NCBI GenBank assembly: GCA_028281525.1
Contig: JANQJR010000043.1
Span: 1 to 61,739, forward strand
Source of the DNA: Magnetovibrio sp.
Lineage (GTDB): Bacteria; Pseudomonadota; Alphaproteobacteria; Rhodospirillales; Magnetovibrionaceae
Direction of reading: 5' to 3'
Length of the DNA: 61,739 nt
Below the pieces are notes generated by a model. It made no database searches. It was not told the DNA's origin and was given only the letters and a program-made list of their open reading frames with translations. Below are positions 54,434 through 61,739 of this stretch, piece after piece; the first letter of the stretch is position 1; every line of letters starts with the position of its first letter. Position numbers and translations under genes: made by a program.

Positions 54434-57232
54434 TTGTCGTCCGAATCGTCCGCGCCACCCCCCTCGCGTGAGGAGGGATTCGAATCCGTTGCCATCGAAG
54501 AGGAGATGAAATCCTCCTATCTCGATTACGCCATGAGCGTCATCGTGAGCCGCGCTTTGCCCGATGTGCGCGACGGCTTGAAACCGGTGCACCGGCGCAT
54601 CGTGCATGCGATGAACGAGAACGGCTACGACGCCACCAAACCCTACCGTAAGTCGGCGCGCATCGTCGGTGACGTCATGGGTAAGTATCACCCCCACGGC
54701 GACAGCGCGATCTACGACGCCATGGTGCGCATGGCGCAGAACTTCTCGCTACGCTTGCCGCTGATCGACGGGCAGGGCAATTTCGGCTCCATGGACGGCG
54801 ACCGCGCGGCGGCGATGCGTTACACCGAGGCGCGTATGGCGAAGTCCGCGCATGCGCTGATCGACGACATCGACAAGGACACCGTCGACTTCCAACCCAA
54901 CTACGACGACACCCAACGCGAACCGACGGTGCTTCCGGCGCGCTTTCCCAATCTGTTGGTCAACGGTGCGGGTGGTATCGCGGTGGGCATGGCGACCAAC
55001 ATTCCGCCGCACAATCTGGGCGAGGTGCTGGACGGTTGCATGGCGTTGATCGAAAATCCGGGCATCTCCATCGACGGCCTGATGGAGCATGTCAAGGCGC
55101 CGGACTTTCCCACCGGCGGGCTGATCATGGGCCGCCAAGGCATCCATTCGGCGTTCCACACCGGGCGCGGTTCCATCGTCATGCGCGGCCGCACCGAGAT
55201 CGAAGAGCGAGCCAAAGGCCGTGAGGCCATCGTCATCACCGAAGTGCCCTATCAGGTCAACAAGGCGCGCATGGTCGAAATCATGGCCGAATGCGTACGC
55301 GACAAGAAGATCGAAGGCATTTCCGACATCCGCGATGAATCGGACCGTCACGGCGTGCGCGTGGTGGTCGAAGTTAAGAAGGACGCCATGGCGGAGGTGG
55401 TTTTGAACCAGTTGTTCAAATTCACGCCGCTGCAGACCAGTTTCGGCGTCAACATGCTGGCGCTCAATCAGGGCCGTCCGCAGTTGATGAACCTGAAGGA
55501 TATTCTTCAAGCCTTCGTCAGCTTCCGCGAAGAGGTTATCCGCCGGCGCACCATTTTCGAGTTGGGCAAGGCGCGCGACAAGGCGCACCTGTTGGTGGGG
55601 CTCGCCATCGCGGTCGCCAACATCGACGAGGTGATTGCGTTGATCCGGGGCGCCGCCAATCCGCAAATCGCGCGCGAAGAATTGATGGCACGCGACTGGC
55701 CCGCGGGCGACGTCAAGCCACTGATCGATCTGATCGACGAGCCGGGCCGCCAAGTGTCCGAGGACGGCACCTACAAACTGTCCGAAGCACAGGCCCGCGG
55801 CATCTTGGAATTGCGCCTGCACCGCTTAACGGGGTTGGAGCGCGACAAGATCGCCGAAGACCTCCGGGCGCTTGGCGAGGAAATCCAGGAACTGCTTTCC
55901 ATTCTCGGTTCGCGCGAAAAGCTTTACGGCGTGCTCACCGACGAATTGGAGGAGATGCGCGACCAGTTCGCCAATGAGCGGCGCACATCCTTGGAAGAGG
56001 CCGAGTTCGAACACGACATCGAAGACCTGATCCAGCGCGAAGACATGGTCGTGACCGTGTCCAACACCGGCTACATCAAGCGCGTGCCGCTGTCGACCTA
56101 TCGCGCCCAACGGCGCGGCGGCAAGGGGCGCGCGGGCATGTCGACCCGCGACGAGGATTTCGTCAGCCAGGTGTTCGTGGTCAACACCCACACGCCGGTG
56201 CTGTTTTTCTCAAGCACCGGCATGGTCTACAAGCTCAAGGTCTACAAGCTGCCGTTGGGATCGCCGACCGCGCGCGGTCAGGCGATGGTCAATCTGTTGC
56301 CGCTGGACCAGGGCGAAACCATCTCCACCATGATGCCCCTGCCCGAGGACGAGGACACTTGGGGGCAGATGTTCGTGATGTTCGCGACCGCGTCGGGCGG
56401 GGTGCGGCGCAATGCGCTCTCGGACTTCACCAACGTCATGGCCAACGGCAAGATCGCCATGAAGCTGGACGAAGGCGACCGTCTGGTCGGCGTACAGGTT
56501 TGCAGCGAGCAAGACGATGTGCTGCTGGCGGCGAAGAACGGCAAGTGCATCCGCTTCCCGGTGTCCAAGAAGGACGACAGCGGCAATGAAAAGGGCGTGC
56601 GCGTGTTCGCCAGCCGCGCATCCACAGGCGTGCGCGGCATGAAGTTGGGCAAAGGCGACGAGGTGATTTCCATGTCCATCGTGCGCCACGTGGATTTCGA
56701 AACGGAAGAGCGCGATGCGTACCTCAAGGTGCAGAGCGCGCGCCGCCGCGCGGCATCCGGCGAAGGGGACGGCGAAGAGTTGATCACCGACCCCACCCAG
56801 TTGAACTTGCCGGAAGAACGCTTTACTGAACTGGAAGCCCAGGAAGAGTTCATCCTGACCATCACCGAAAATGGCTTCGGCAAGCGGACGTCTGCGTATG
56901 AATACCGCATCGCGGGCCGTGGCGGGCAAGGCATCACCAACATCGAAACCAACAAGCGCAACGGCAACGTGGTCGCCTCGTTCCCGGTGGAACAATCCGA
57001 TCAGTTGGTGATGGTGTCCGATGGCGGACAATTGATCCGCACCACGGTCGTGGACATTCGTATTGCCGGGCGCAACACCCAGGGTGTTACACTGTTCAAG
57101 ACCGCAGAGGACGAACACGTAGTGTCCGTCACCCGCTTATCCGATGATGATGGGGCCGAGGATGGCGAAGGCGATGAAGCGGGCGAAACCGATGAGACGG
57201 ACGCACAAGACGGCGATCAGGACGGCGCTTAA
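54434..57232 (+). CDS. gyrA: DNA gyrase subunit A
   Basis: 932 residues. The breakage-reunion domain has [32 protein letters not shown] (quinolone region with the wild-type Ser and Asp) and [11 protein letters not shown] with the active-site Tyr. The C-terminal beta-pinwheel has [10 protein letters not shown], the GyrA box that separates gyrase from topoisomerase IV. The tail is acidic. The start is TTG at 54434, eight bases after AGGGA. Confidence 0.97.
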   Translation: MSSESSAPPPSREEGFESVAIEEEMKSSYLDYAMSVIVSRALPDVRDGLKPVHRRIVHAMNENGYDATKPYRKSARIVGDVMGKYHPHGDSAIYDAMVRMAQNFSLRLPLIDGQGNFGSMDGDRAAAMRYTEARMAKSAHALIDDIDKDTVDFQPNYDDTQREPTVLPARFPNLLVNGAGGIAVGMATNIPPHNLGEVLDGCMALIENPGISIDGLMEHVKAPDFPTGGLIMGRQGIHSAFHTGRGSIVMRGRTEIEERAKGREAIVITEVPYQVNKARMVEIMAECVRDKKIEGISDIRDESDRHGVRVVVEVKKDAMAEVVLNQLFKFTPLQTSFGVNMLALNQGRPQLMNLKDILQAFVSFREEVIRRRTIFELGKARDKAHLLVGLAIAVANIDEVIALIRGAANPQIAREELMARDWPAGDVKPLIDLIDEPGRQVSEDGTYKLSEAQARGILELRLHRLTGLERDKIAEDLRALGEEIQELLSILGSREKLYGVLTDELEEMRDQFANERRTSLEEAEFEHDIEDLIQREDMVVTVSNTGYIKRVPLSTYRAQRRGGKGRAGMSTRDEDFVSQVFVVNTHTPVLFFSSTGMVYKLKVYKLPLGSPTARGQAMVNLLPLDQGETISTMMPLPEDEDTWGQMFVMFATASGGVRRNALSDFTNVMANGKIAMKLDEGDRLVGVQVCSEQDDVLLAAKNGKCIRFPVSKKDDSGNEKGVRVFASRASTGVRGMKLGKGDEVISMSIVRHVDFETEERDAYLKVQSARRRAASGEGDGEELITDPTQLNLPEERFTELEAQEEFILTITENGFGKRTSAYEYRIAGRGGQGITNIETNKRNGNVVASFPVEQSDQLVMVSDGGQLIRTTVVDIRIAGRNTQGVTLFKTAEDEHVVSVTRLSDDDGAEDGEGDEAGETDETDAQDGDQDGA

Positions 57233-57247
57233 CGGAGACCTCCCCCC

Positions 57248-57790
57248 ATGTCGAATTCCCAAACGTCGAATTCCACACCTGAACCGAAGATGCGCATCGG
57301 CGTCTACCCCGGCACGTTTGATCCGCCCACCAATGGGCATATGGACATCATCTGCCGCGCCACCAAGCTGGTCGACAAGCTGATCATCGCGGTTGCGGTC
57401 AATGCGGGCAAGGGGCCGCTGTTCACGCTGGATGAACGCGTGTCGATGGTCCAAGAAGAGTTGAAGGCCGCCGGGAACTGCAACGGCGTGGATATCGAGG
57501 TGCGGCCCTTCGACAACCTGCTGGTGGACTTCGCGTCCGATGTCGGCGCGAACGTGATCGTGCGTGGTTTGCGCGCGGTGTCAGACTTCGAATACGAATT
57601 CCAGATGGCGGGCATGAACTCCCGCCTGCGCCCCGGGTTGGAGACGGCGTTTTTGATGGCGTCCGATAAGAACCAGTTCATTTCCAGCCGGTTCGTGAAG
57701 GAAATCGGGCGTTTGGGCGGCGATATCCGCCACTTTGTTTCCGATGCCGTGGCCGCGCGCGTGATCAAGCGGGTCGAGGACAACGTTTAA
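57248..57790 (+). CDS. coaD: Phosphopantetheine adenylyltransferase
   Basis: 180 residues. The nucleotidyltransferase motif YPGTFDPPTNGHMDII is at residue ~19 and DKNQFISSRFVKEI is near the end. It makes dephospho-CoA in coenzyme A synthesis. The ATG at 57248 follows GGAG by ten bases, giving a 14-residue polar lead; the ATG at 57290 would give the standard length. It follows gyrA by 15 bases. Confidence 0.93.
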   Translation: MSNSQTSNSTPEPKMRIGVYPGTFDPPTNGHMDIICRATKLVDKLIIAVAVNAGKGPLFTLDERVSMVQEELKAAGNCNGVDIEVRPFDNLLVDFASDVGANVIVRGLRAVSDFEYEFQMAGMNSRLRPGLETAFLMASDKNQFISSRFVKEIGRLGGDIRHFVSDAVAARVIKRVEDNV

Positions 57791-57795
57791 GGCCC

Positions 57796-57815
57796 GGGCG
57801 CTAGGCCCCGCGCCC
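57796..57815 (+). terminator. Possible weak terminator after coaD
   Basis: GGGCGC and GCGCCC pair around an 8-base loop; an A-run rather than a T-run follows, so the call is weak. Confidence 0.3.
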
Positions 57816-57930
57816 AAAAAGGGGGCTTGACCGGGACGCTTGAGCGCCTTAAGTTCCGCCCCGCACGGCCCCCAACCCGTCGCGGATTCGGGGCCGCCTT
57901 TGTCCCAGACAATTATGCCCCTGGCATTGC

Positions 57931-58006
57931 GCGCGCTTAGCTCAGTTGGTAGAGCAACTGACTTTTAATCAGTAGGTCATAGGTTCGAATCCTATAGCGC
58001 GTACCA
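57931..58006 (+). tRNA. tRNA-Lys (anticodon TTT)
   Basis: The acceptor GCGCGCT pairs with AGCGCGT (first pair G-U) before encoded ACCA. The anticodon stem ACTGA/TCAGT holds CTTTTAA, giving TTT. T-loop GTTCGAATC is normal. A strong terminator follows. Confidence 0.95.
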
Positions 58007-58012
58007 ATCAAA

Positions 58013-58045
58013 AAACGCCCCGGCCCGTTATCGGCCGGGGCGTTT
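58013..58045 (+). terminator. Terminator after tRNA-Lys
   Basis: AAACGCCCCGGCC and GGCCGGGGCGTTT form a perfect 13-bp stem with a 7-base loop. It may also serve the converging gene at 58069. Confidence 0.9.
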
Positions 58046-58068
58046 GCTTTTGTTGGATCGGGTGACGA

Positions 58069-58650
58069 TCAGCGTAGCTTCACGCGGTCGAGCCACTTGT
58101 ATTTTCCGTATGGTTCAAGACAGCGGGCTTTTTTCTTGGCCTTGCGGATTTTGTGGCACTCGTCCCGGGCCTTCTTGATTTTGATTTGCTTCTTGATCTG
58201 TTTGGCGGCGGCCAAGTCATAAGAGGAAGGCTGTTTGGGCGCGAGTGCGGATTTGAGCCGTTGCACCAAGGGCATGTTGCCCTTCCACCACGCGCAGCCG
58301 GCCACGGCGTACTTTCTGTTCATCCAGGTGTAGTGCATGTATTCGATGTGGGTGTGGTACTTGCCTTGCGCTTTGGCGTGATCGCGTTCGTGCTTGACGA
58401 CTTCCTTGTGCGTTTTTTCCAGCCATTTTTGCAGCCTCGCGGCCTCTTTCCCGCCGGACGCTGCGCCGGATTTGAAGTTCATACTTCGCATGCGCTTCAA
58501 AAACGCGCCGTATTCCGCGCGCAGTTGCGCGCCGCATTGGTCGTCGCGCGTCGAATGGATGGTGTTGTCGGCTGCCGATGCGCCGGAGGTGAAGGATGCC
58601 ACCGCGATGGCTGCGAGAATGTACAGATGAGGGCCGCGCAAGTAGATCAT
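58069..58650 (-). CDS. Secreted protein with an HExxH motif (putative metallopeptidase-like)
   Basis: 193 residues. A signal peptide covers ~1-26 (ASA/A). HERDHAKAQG (87-96) has the zinc-protease HExxH pattern, followed by HTHIEYMHYTWMNRKYAVAG, which recalls the SprA-related family's Tyr- and Val-Gly-rich region after HEQAH. Four or so Cys may form disulphides. The C-terminus is very basic (KKQIKIKKAR). Catalysis is unproven; whether a third ligand exists is unclear. Confidence 0.6.
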   Translation of the reverse strand: MIYLRGPHLYILAAIAVASFTSGASAADNTIHSTRDDQCGAQLRAEYGAFLKRMRSMNFKSGAASGGKEAARLQKWLEKTHKEVVKHERDHAKAQGKYHTHIEYMHYTWMNRKYAVAGCAWWKGNMPLVQRLKSALAPKQPSSYDLAAAKQIKKQIKIKKARDECHKIRKAKKKARCLEPYGKYKWLDRVKLR

Positions 58651-58871
58651 GGCGCAACTCTAGCAGTGATTGATGGCGGTGTGGGAGGCTAATTTTTTGA
58701 CTGTCATGGATATTGATGGCGCTTGCTATTTTAGGTAGAGTGAATATTATGTTATGCATCCGGAATGCGGCGCCGGGCTTAGGAGCCTACCCCTAAAGCC
58801 CAACAATGAGATCCAGGAAAGGAGTTCAGTCGGATCTGATCGGAGGGATACCTCCGGCGGGAGGGAAAGCC

Positions 58872-59390
58872 ATGCAAGGTTATGTGCTCACGGAACTCAG
58901 GGTTCTGGTGGTCGAAAAACAATTGTTCATGCGCCGTCTATTGGGCGACGTCATGAGACAGTTGGGCATCCGCAACGTGGTTAAGGTCGCCAACATCCGC
59001 GAAGGGGTTGAGGTCGTCAGCAAGCATGATTTCGACTTGGTGCTGTTGGATTGGGCCCCGGACATGGACGCCGTGAAGTTTTTGTCCGTGGTGCGCTCCG
59101 CGGAGGCCAGCCGCAATCCGTTCATTCCGGTGATCGTGATCACGGCGTATTCGGAACATAAACGCGTCTGCGAAGCGCGCGACGCGGGCATGACCGAATA
59201 CCTGGTCAAGCCGATTTCGGCCCAGGCGTTGTATGCGCGCATCAAGGCGACCATCGAACGCCACCGCAAGTTCATCAAAACCGGCAGCTTTTTCGGCCCC
59301 GACCGGCGTCGGCGTGATGACGCGCCCCCGGGCGGCGAACGGCGCAAGTACCGTCCGCTGGCACAAAACGTTTCGGGGCAAAACGTTTAG
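58872..59390 (+). CDS. Receiver-domain protein with FFGPDRRR tail (2)
   Basis: 172 residues, same length and plan as the protein at 51922: receiver domain, then TGSFFGPDRRRRDD. Asp is in LVLLDWAP and Lys in YLVKPIS; the acidic pair is VEK, again with only one acidic residue. The ATG at 58872 follows GGGAGGG. It converges on the cyclic-nucleotide-binding gene. Confidence 0.87.
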   Translation: MQGYVLTELRVLVVEKQLFMRRLLGDVMRQLGIRNVVKVANIREGVEVVSKHDFDLVLLDWAPDMDAVKFLSVVRSAEASRNPFIPVIVITAYSEHKRVCEARDAGMTEYLVKPISAQALYARIKATIERHRKFIKTGSFFGPDRRRRDDAPPGGERRKYRPLAQNVSGQNV

Positions 59391-59400
59391 GACCTGAACT

Positions 59401-59772
59401 TTAAACCGTCAGTTCGATGATCTGTTGGGCCTGTTGGCGCAAGCGGTTGGTGAAGGTTTGCAGCAACAGGCTGATGACCTGGTCGGAATTGCTCAGGCGC
59501 TTTTGGAATTCTTCCTTGGAAATCACCAGCACGTCGGTGTTGTCCAGCGCGATGGCGGTCGCGGCGCGGGGCGCGTCGTCGATCAGAGCCATTTCGCCGA
59601 TGATTTGCCCTTTTTTTACCGTCGCAATGGTGCGCTGATAGTCATCCTTGCCGGTTTTGGTGATTTTGACTTCGCCGGATTTGATCAGGTAGGCGTGCTC
59701 TCCGCGTGCGCCTTCTGTAAAAATCGTATCGCCAATTTTGTAACTGCGACTTTCCATATGTGGTCCATTCAC
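59401..59772 (-). CDS. Single-domain cyclic-nucleotide-binding protein
   Basis: 123 residues, a CRP-like beta-roll with no DNA-binding domain. The phosphate-binding cassette IGEMALIDDAPRAATA is intact, so cAMP or cGMP binding is plausible. A C-terminal helix (~95-120) is the hinge. The start may be the ATG at 59772 or one five codons later. It may act as a free regulatory subunit. Confidence 0.85.
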   Translation of the reverse strand: MNGPHMESRSYKIGDTIFTEGARGEHAYLIKSGEVKITKTGKDDYQRTIATVKKGQIIGEMALIDDAPRAATAIALDNTDVLVISKEEFQKRLSNSDQVISLLLQTFTNRLRQQAQQIIELTV

Positions 59773-59865
59773 GCCGTTCGGTGTCGGGTACTCCCGCGAG
59801 GGTGGATACCGTATACATCATATGATTGAATCGATCGTTATTTCCAGCCCATTCGCATGAAATTT

Positions 59866-60006
59866 CTAGAGCGCGATCGACTTAATCTTGGTCCCGTTGT
59901 GAACAAGATTAAGTCGTGAATCGCCCTCTAAACATTTGATGAGAGACGGATTCACGTCTTAATCCGCATCGCTTTAGCGATTCAGATTAAGACGATCCGG
60001 CTCTAG
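59866..60006. repeat. 141-bp element that can fold into a four-way (cloverleaf) structure
   Basis: An outer stem (CTAGAGC...GATCG with CGATC...GCTCTAG) encloses three arms: CGACTTAATCTT/AAGATTAAGTCG (59878-59916), GTGAATC/GATTCAC, and CGTCTTAATC/GATTAAGACG (59955-59994), the last holding a nested ATCGCT/AGCGAT. No gene is present in 59773-60084; the remaining bases hold nothing recognised. Confidence 0.7.
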
Positions 60007-60084
60007 GTCGTCCAGCGGTGGAAACCCTTAGCCTGCCTTGATAGATTGGGGCAGCGAAAACCACAACTGAGGGGGGATGCGTTC

Positions 60085-60498
60085 ATGGACGCCATCTTAC
60101 AGACCATTCAGACCGGATTGCCGGTTTTGGCCATGCATTTGAGCCTGACCGTCGCTTTGTTCGTTTTGGGCGTGTTCGCCTACGTCAAGATCACGCCGCA
60201 TCACGAATTCCAACTGGTGCGCGACGGCAATCAGGCGGCGGGGCTGTCGCTGTCCGGCGTGGTGATCGGCATGGCCATGCCGTTGGCGTTCTCCCTGGCG
60301 GCCAGCGTCAACGAATGGGATATCCTGTTGTGGGGCTTTATTGTGGTCGTGCTGCAGATGCTGGCGTTTGTCGCCGCGCACCTGCTGTTGCGCGATCTGT
60401 CGCAACGCATCGAAAACGGCGAGATGGCGGCGGCTTGGGTGTTGTTCAGCTTCAACGTCTCGCTCGCCATGCTGTTGTCGGCGGCCATTTCCGGATAA
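60085..60498 (+). CDS. DUF350 family membrane protein
   Basis: 137 residues, four membrane segments. The family pattern of repeated paired helices is seen: VRDGNQAAGLSLSGVVIGMAMPLA and ENGEMAAAWVLFSFNVSLAM. The ATG at 60085 follows GAGGGGGGA. Its function is unknown. It precedes a protease gene by six bases. Confidence 0.82.
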   Translation: MDAILQTIQTGLPVLAMHLSLTVALFVLGVFAYVKITPHHEFQLVRDGNQAAGLSLSGVVIGMAMPLAFSLAASVNEWDILLWGFIVVVLQMLAFVAAHLLLRDLSQRIENGEMAAAWVLFSFNVSLAMLLSAAISG

Positions 60499-60504
60499 CC
60501 ATCC

Positions 60505-61344
60505 ATGCGTGGGATCGATCGTTTTTTGATGTTGGTGCTGTTCGCCGCCGTGTTGGGGCGGGCCGCGTACCTTGCGGTTTTCGACCCCAATCCGGCCTCA
60601 GTGCGCACCCCCGCGGTCATGCGCTCGGCGCTGGTCATGCCGCCTCGCGTTGCGGGTTCGGACTTGCCGGATATGAAGATATCGGCCTCTCAAAACAAGC
60701 CGGGCCGGCTCTATACCGGGACGGCCTTCGCCCTGTCGGACCGGGGACATTGGTTGACGGCCACCCATGTGGTCGAGGGCTGTAAATTTCTTCTGATCGG
60801 CAGGGAGCGCCGCGCGGGAGAGTTCGACTTTCAAGCAAGCGACAGTTGGCGGCCGGTGGAAGGTCTCGACGTCGCCATTATGGATGGTGCGGGCGGCATG
60901 CCGGGGTTGGTGATTTCCGACCAAACCGTGCCAAAAGGCGCTAAGGGATACTTCGTCGGTTATCCCGGCGGCGACCCCCATGCGGGGTACGTAACGCTAA
61001 TTGGGCGTTCGCGCATGGTGCGCGCGTCTGAGCGGCGCAAGGAAATTGCCGATGTGTGGGCGCTGCGCGACATGACGCCGAAGCAAGAGGGCGGTTTGAG
61101 TTTGGGGGGAGCCAGCGGCGGTCCGTTGTTCAATGAGCGGGGCCAAGTGGTGGGCATGATGTCGGCGGGCAACGACCGGCGGGGGCGGTTGATCACGTCG
61201 GTCCTCCCGGGGTTGGAGCCGGTGCAGCCCTTTTCCGATCCGGCCTATGCGCCGGACATCAAGCTGACGCCGTCCAATTACGTGGATTTCGGGCGGACCT
61301 TGCGCGAGCGCGGCTTGGTGACCCGGGTGAATTGCCGGACGTAA
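60505..61344 (+). CDS. Membrane-anchored trypsin-like serine protease
   Basis: 279 residues. A signal anchor (~6-25) is followed by a chymotrypsin-fold domain with the triad His88 (TATHVV), Asp122 (GLDVAIMDG) and Ser204 (GLSLGGASGGPLF). No PDZ domain is present, unlike Do proteases. It probably cleaves, or protects, an envelope target; pairing with the DUF350 protein suggests a shared job. Confidence 0.88.
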   Translation: MRGIDRFLMLVLFAAVLGRAAYLAVFDPNPASVRTPAVMRSALVMPPRVAGSDLPDMKISASQNKPGRLYTGTAFALSDRGHWLTATHVVEGCKFLLIGRERRAGEFDFQASDSWRPVEGLDVAIMDGAGGMPGLVISDQTVPKGAKGYFVGYPGGDPHAGYVTLIGRSRMVRASERRKEIADVWALRDMTPKQEGGLSLGGASGGPLFNERGQVVGMMSAGNDRRGRLITSVLPGLEPVQPFSDPAYAPDIKLTPSNYVDFGRTLRERGLVTRVNCRT

Positions 61345-61382
61345 TGCTCTGGGCCTCATGCGGTGCGTGCTAAACTTGCAAG

Positions 61383-61739
61383 ATGTTGCAACACGCACCC
61401 GACAACAAAACCGGACAAAAGCCCTTCGACGGCGGCGACGATCAATTGGTCTGCGCCCAGTGCGGGGCGCTGGTGACGCGTCGGCAGTGGGCTATCAGTA
61501 TCGATGGACGGGGAGAACATTTCTGCGTCAATCCTCATGGGATCGAGTTTCGCGTGTTGAGCTTCGCGGACGCCCCCGGTGCCAAGGCCTCTGGCCCGGC
61601 CACCACGGAGGCCACATGGTTCGCTGGGTACGCCTGGCGCATGGCGGCGTGTGGGGCGTGCGACGCACACCTGGGATGGCGGTTCGAAGGGGCGCGCAGC
61701 CCCAACCGGTTTTACGGTCTGATCCGTTCAGCGCTTGCC
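61383..61739 (+). CDS. Cereblon-like CULT-domain protein (3' end outside window)
   Basis: 119 codons open to the window edge, no stop. Zinc ligands are Cys24/Cys27 (CAQC) and Cys90/Cys93 (CGAC). Trp79, Trp85 and Trp99 match the tri-tryptophan pocket that binds thalidomide and uracil-like ligands in cereblon; the region CDAHLGWRFEG and YGLIR is typical. It strongly resembles the small bacterial CULT protein known from Magnetospirillum. Its natural ligand in bacteria is unknown. Confidence 0.9.
   Translation, partial: MLQHAPDNKTGQKPFDGGDDQLVCAQCGALVTRRQWAISIDGRGEHFCVNPHGIEFRVLSFADAPGAKASGPATTEATWFAGYAWRMAACGACDAHLGWRFEGARSPNRFYGLIRSALA

Noticed and set aside
54690-54770. Quinolone-resistance changes in gyrA
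   Set aside because: The region [12 protein letters not shown] has the wild-type Ser and Asp.

Overview
The window is a 61.7-kb piece of a chromosome from a high-GC alphaproteobacterium. Gene content and order (tuf next to S10-spc-alpha ribosomal genes; rarA-crcB-rluC; ssb-gyrA-coaD; the Anbu cluster; an ATP12-type ATPase chaperone; many chemotaxis and signalling genes, two hemerythrins and a cereblon-like CULT protein) fit a Rhodospirillales-type free-living, motile, microaerophilic bacterium. This placement is inferred from memory of gene families, not from a database search.

Layout. 1-14318: the end of tuf and the S10, spc and alpha ribosomal operons with secY, adk and rpoA. A consensus sigma70-type promoter lies before rpsM and a terminator follows rplQ. 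14396-18905: an HD-GYP protein, a Do-family periplasmic protease, rarA and crcB. 19015-20912: two hemerythrins and rluC; a similar dyad precedes each hemerythrin. 21163-24052: an OmpR-type two-component system flanked by two related secreted proteins of unknown family. 24280-29370: an SLC13-type anion transporter, a HAD phosphatase, an AsmA protein and ATP12. 29629-32375: a secreted protein built of about eight 38-residue repeats, translationally coupled to a chemoreceptor. 32446-36553 (minus strand): the Anbu peptidase cluster. 36875-39897 (minus strand, visibly lower GC): an apparently acquired three-gene operon of an SSS-like permease, a small membrane protein and a divergent cyclodipeptide synthase. 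40221-45631: yciB, then propionyl-CoA carboxylase (pccB, a small membrane protein, pccA), then a catalytically dead acylphosphatase-like protein beside an intact acylphosphatase. 45738-49587: an AlkD-like protein, a histidine kinase, lipB and tRNA-Leu. 49693-61739: mgtE, an SDR, three receiver-domain proteins, DUF1489, ssb, gyrA, coaD, tRNA-Lys, a secreted protein with an HExxH motif, a cyclic-nucleotide-binding protein, a folded intergenic repeat, a DUF350 protein with a trypsin-like protease, and the start of a CULT-domain protein cut by the window end.

The strongest candidate for something undescribed is the cyclodipeptide synthase operon (36875-39897): it has a biosynthetic enzyme, a dedicated permease-like protein and no usual tailoring enzyme. 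Next are the repeat protein/chemoreceptor pair (29629-32375) and the two-component system flanked by secreted paralogues (21163-24052). All functional calls rest on reading the translated sequences; no alignment, structure prediction or homology search was run.
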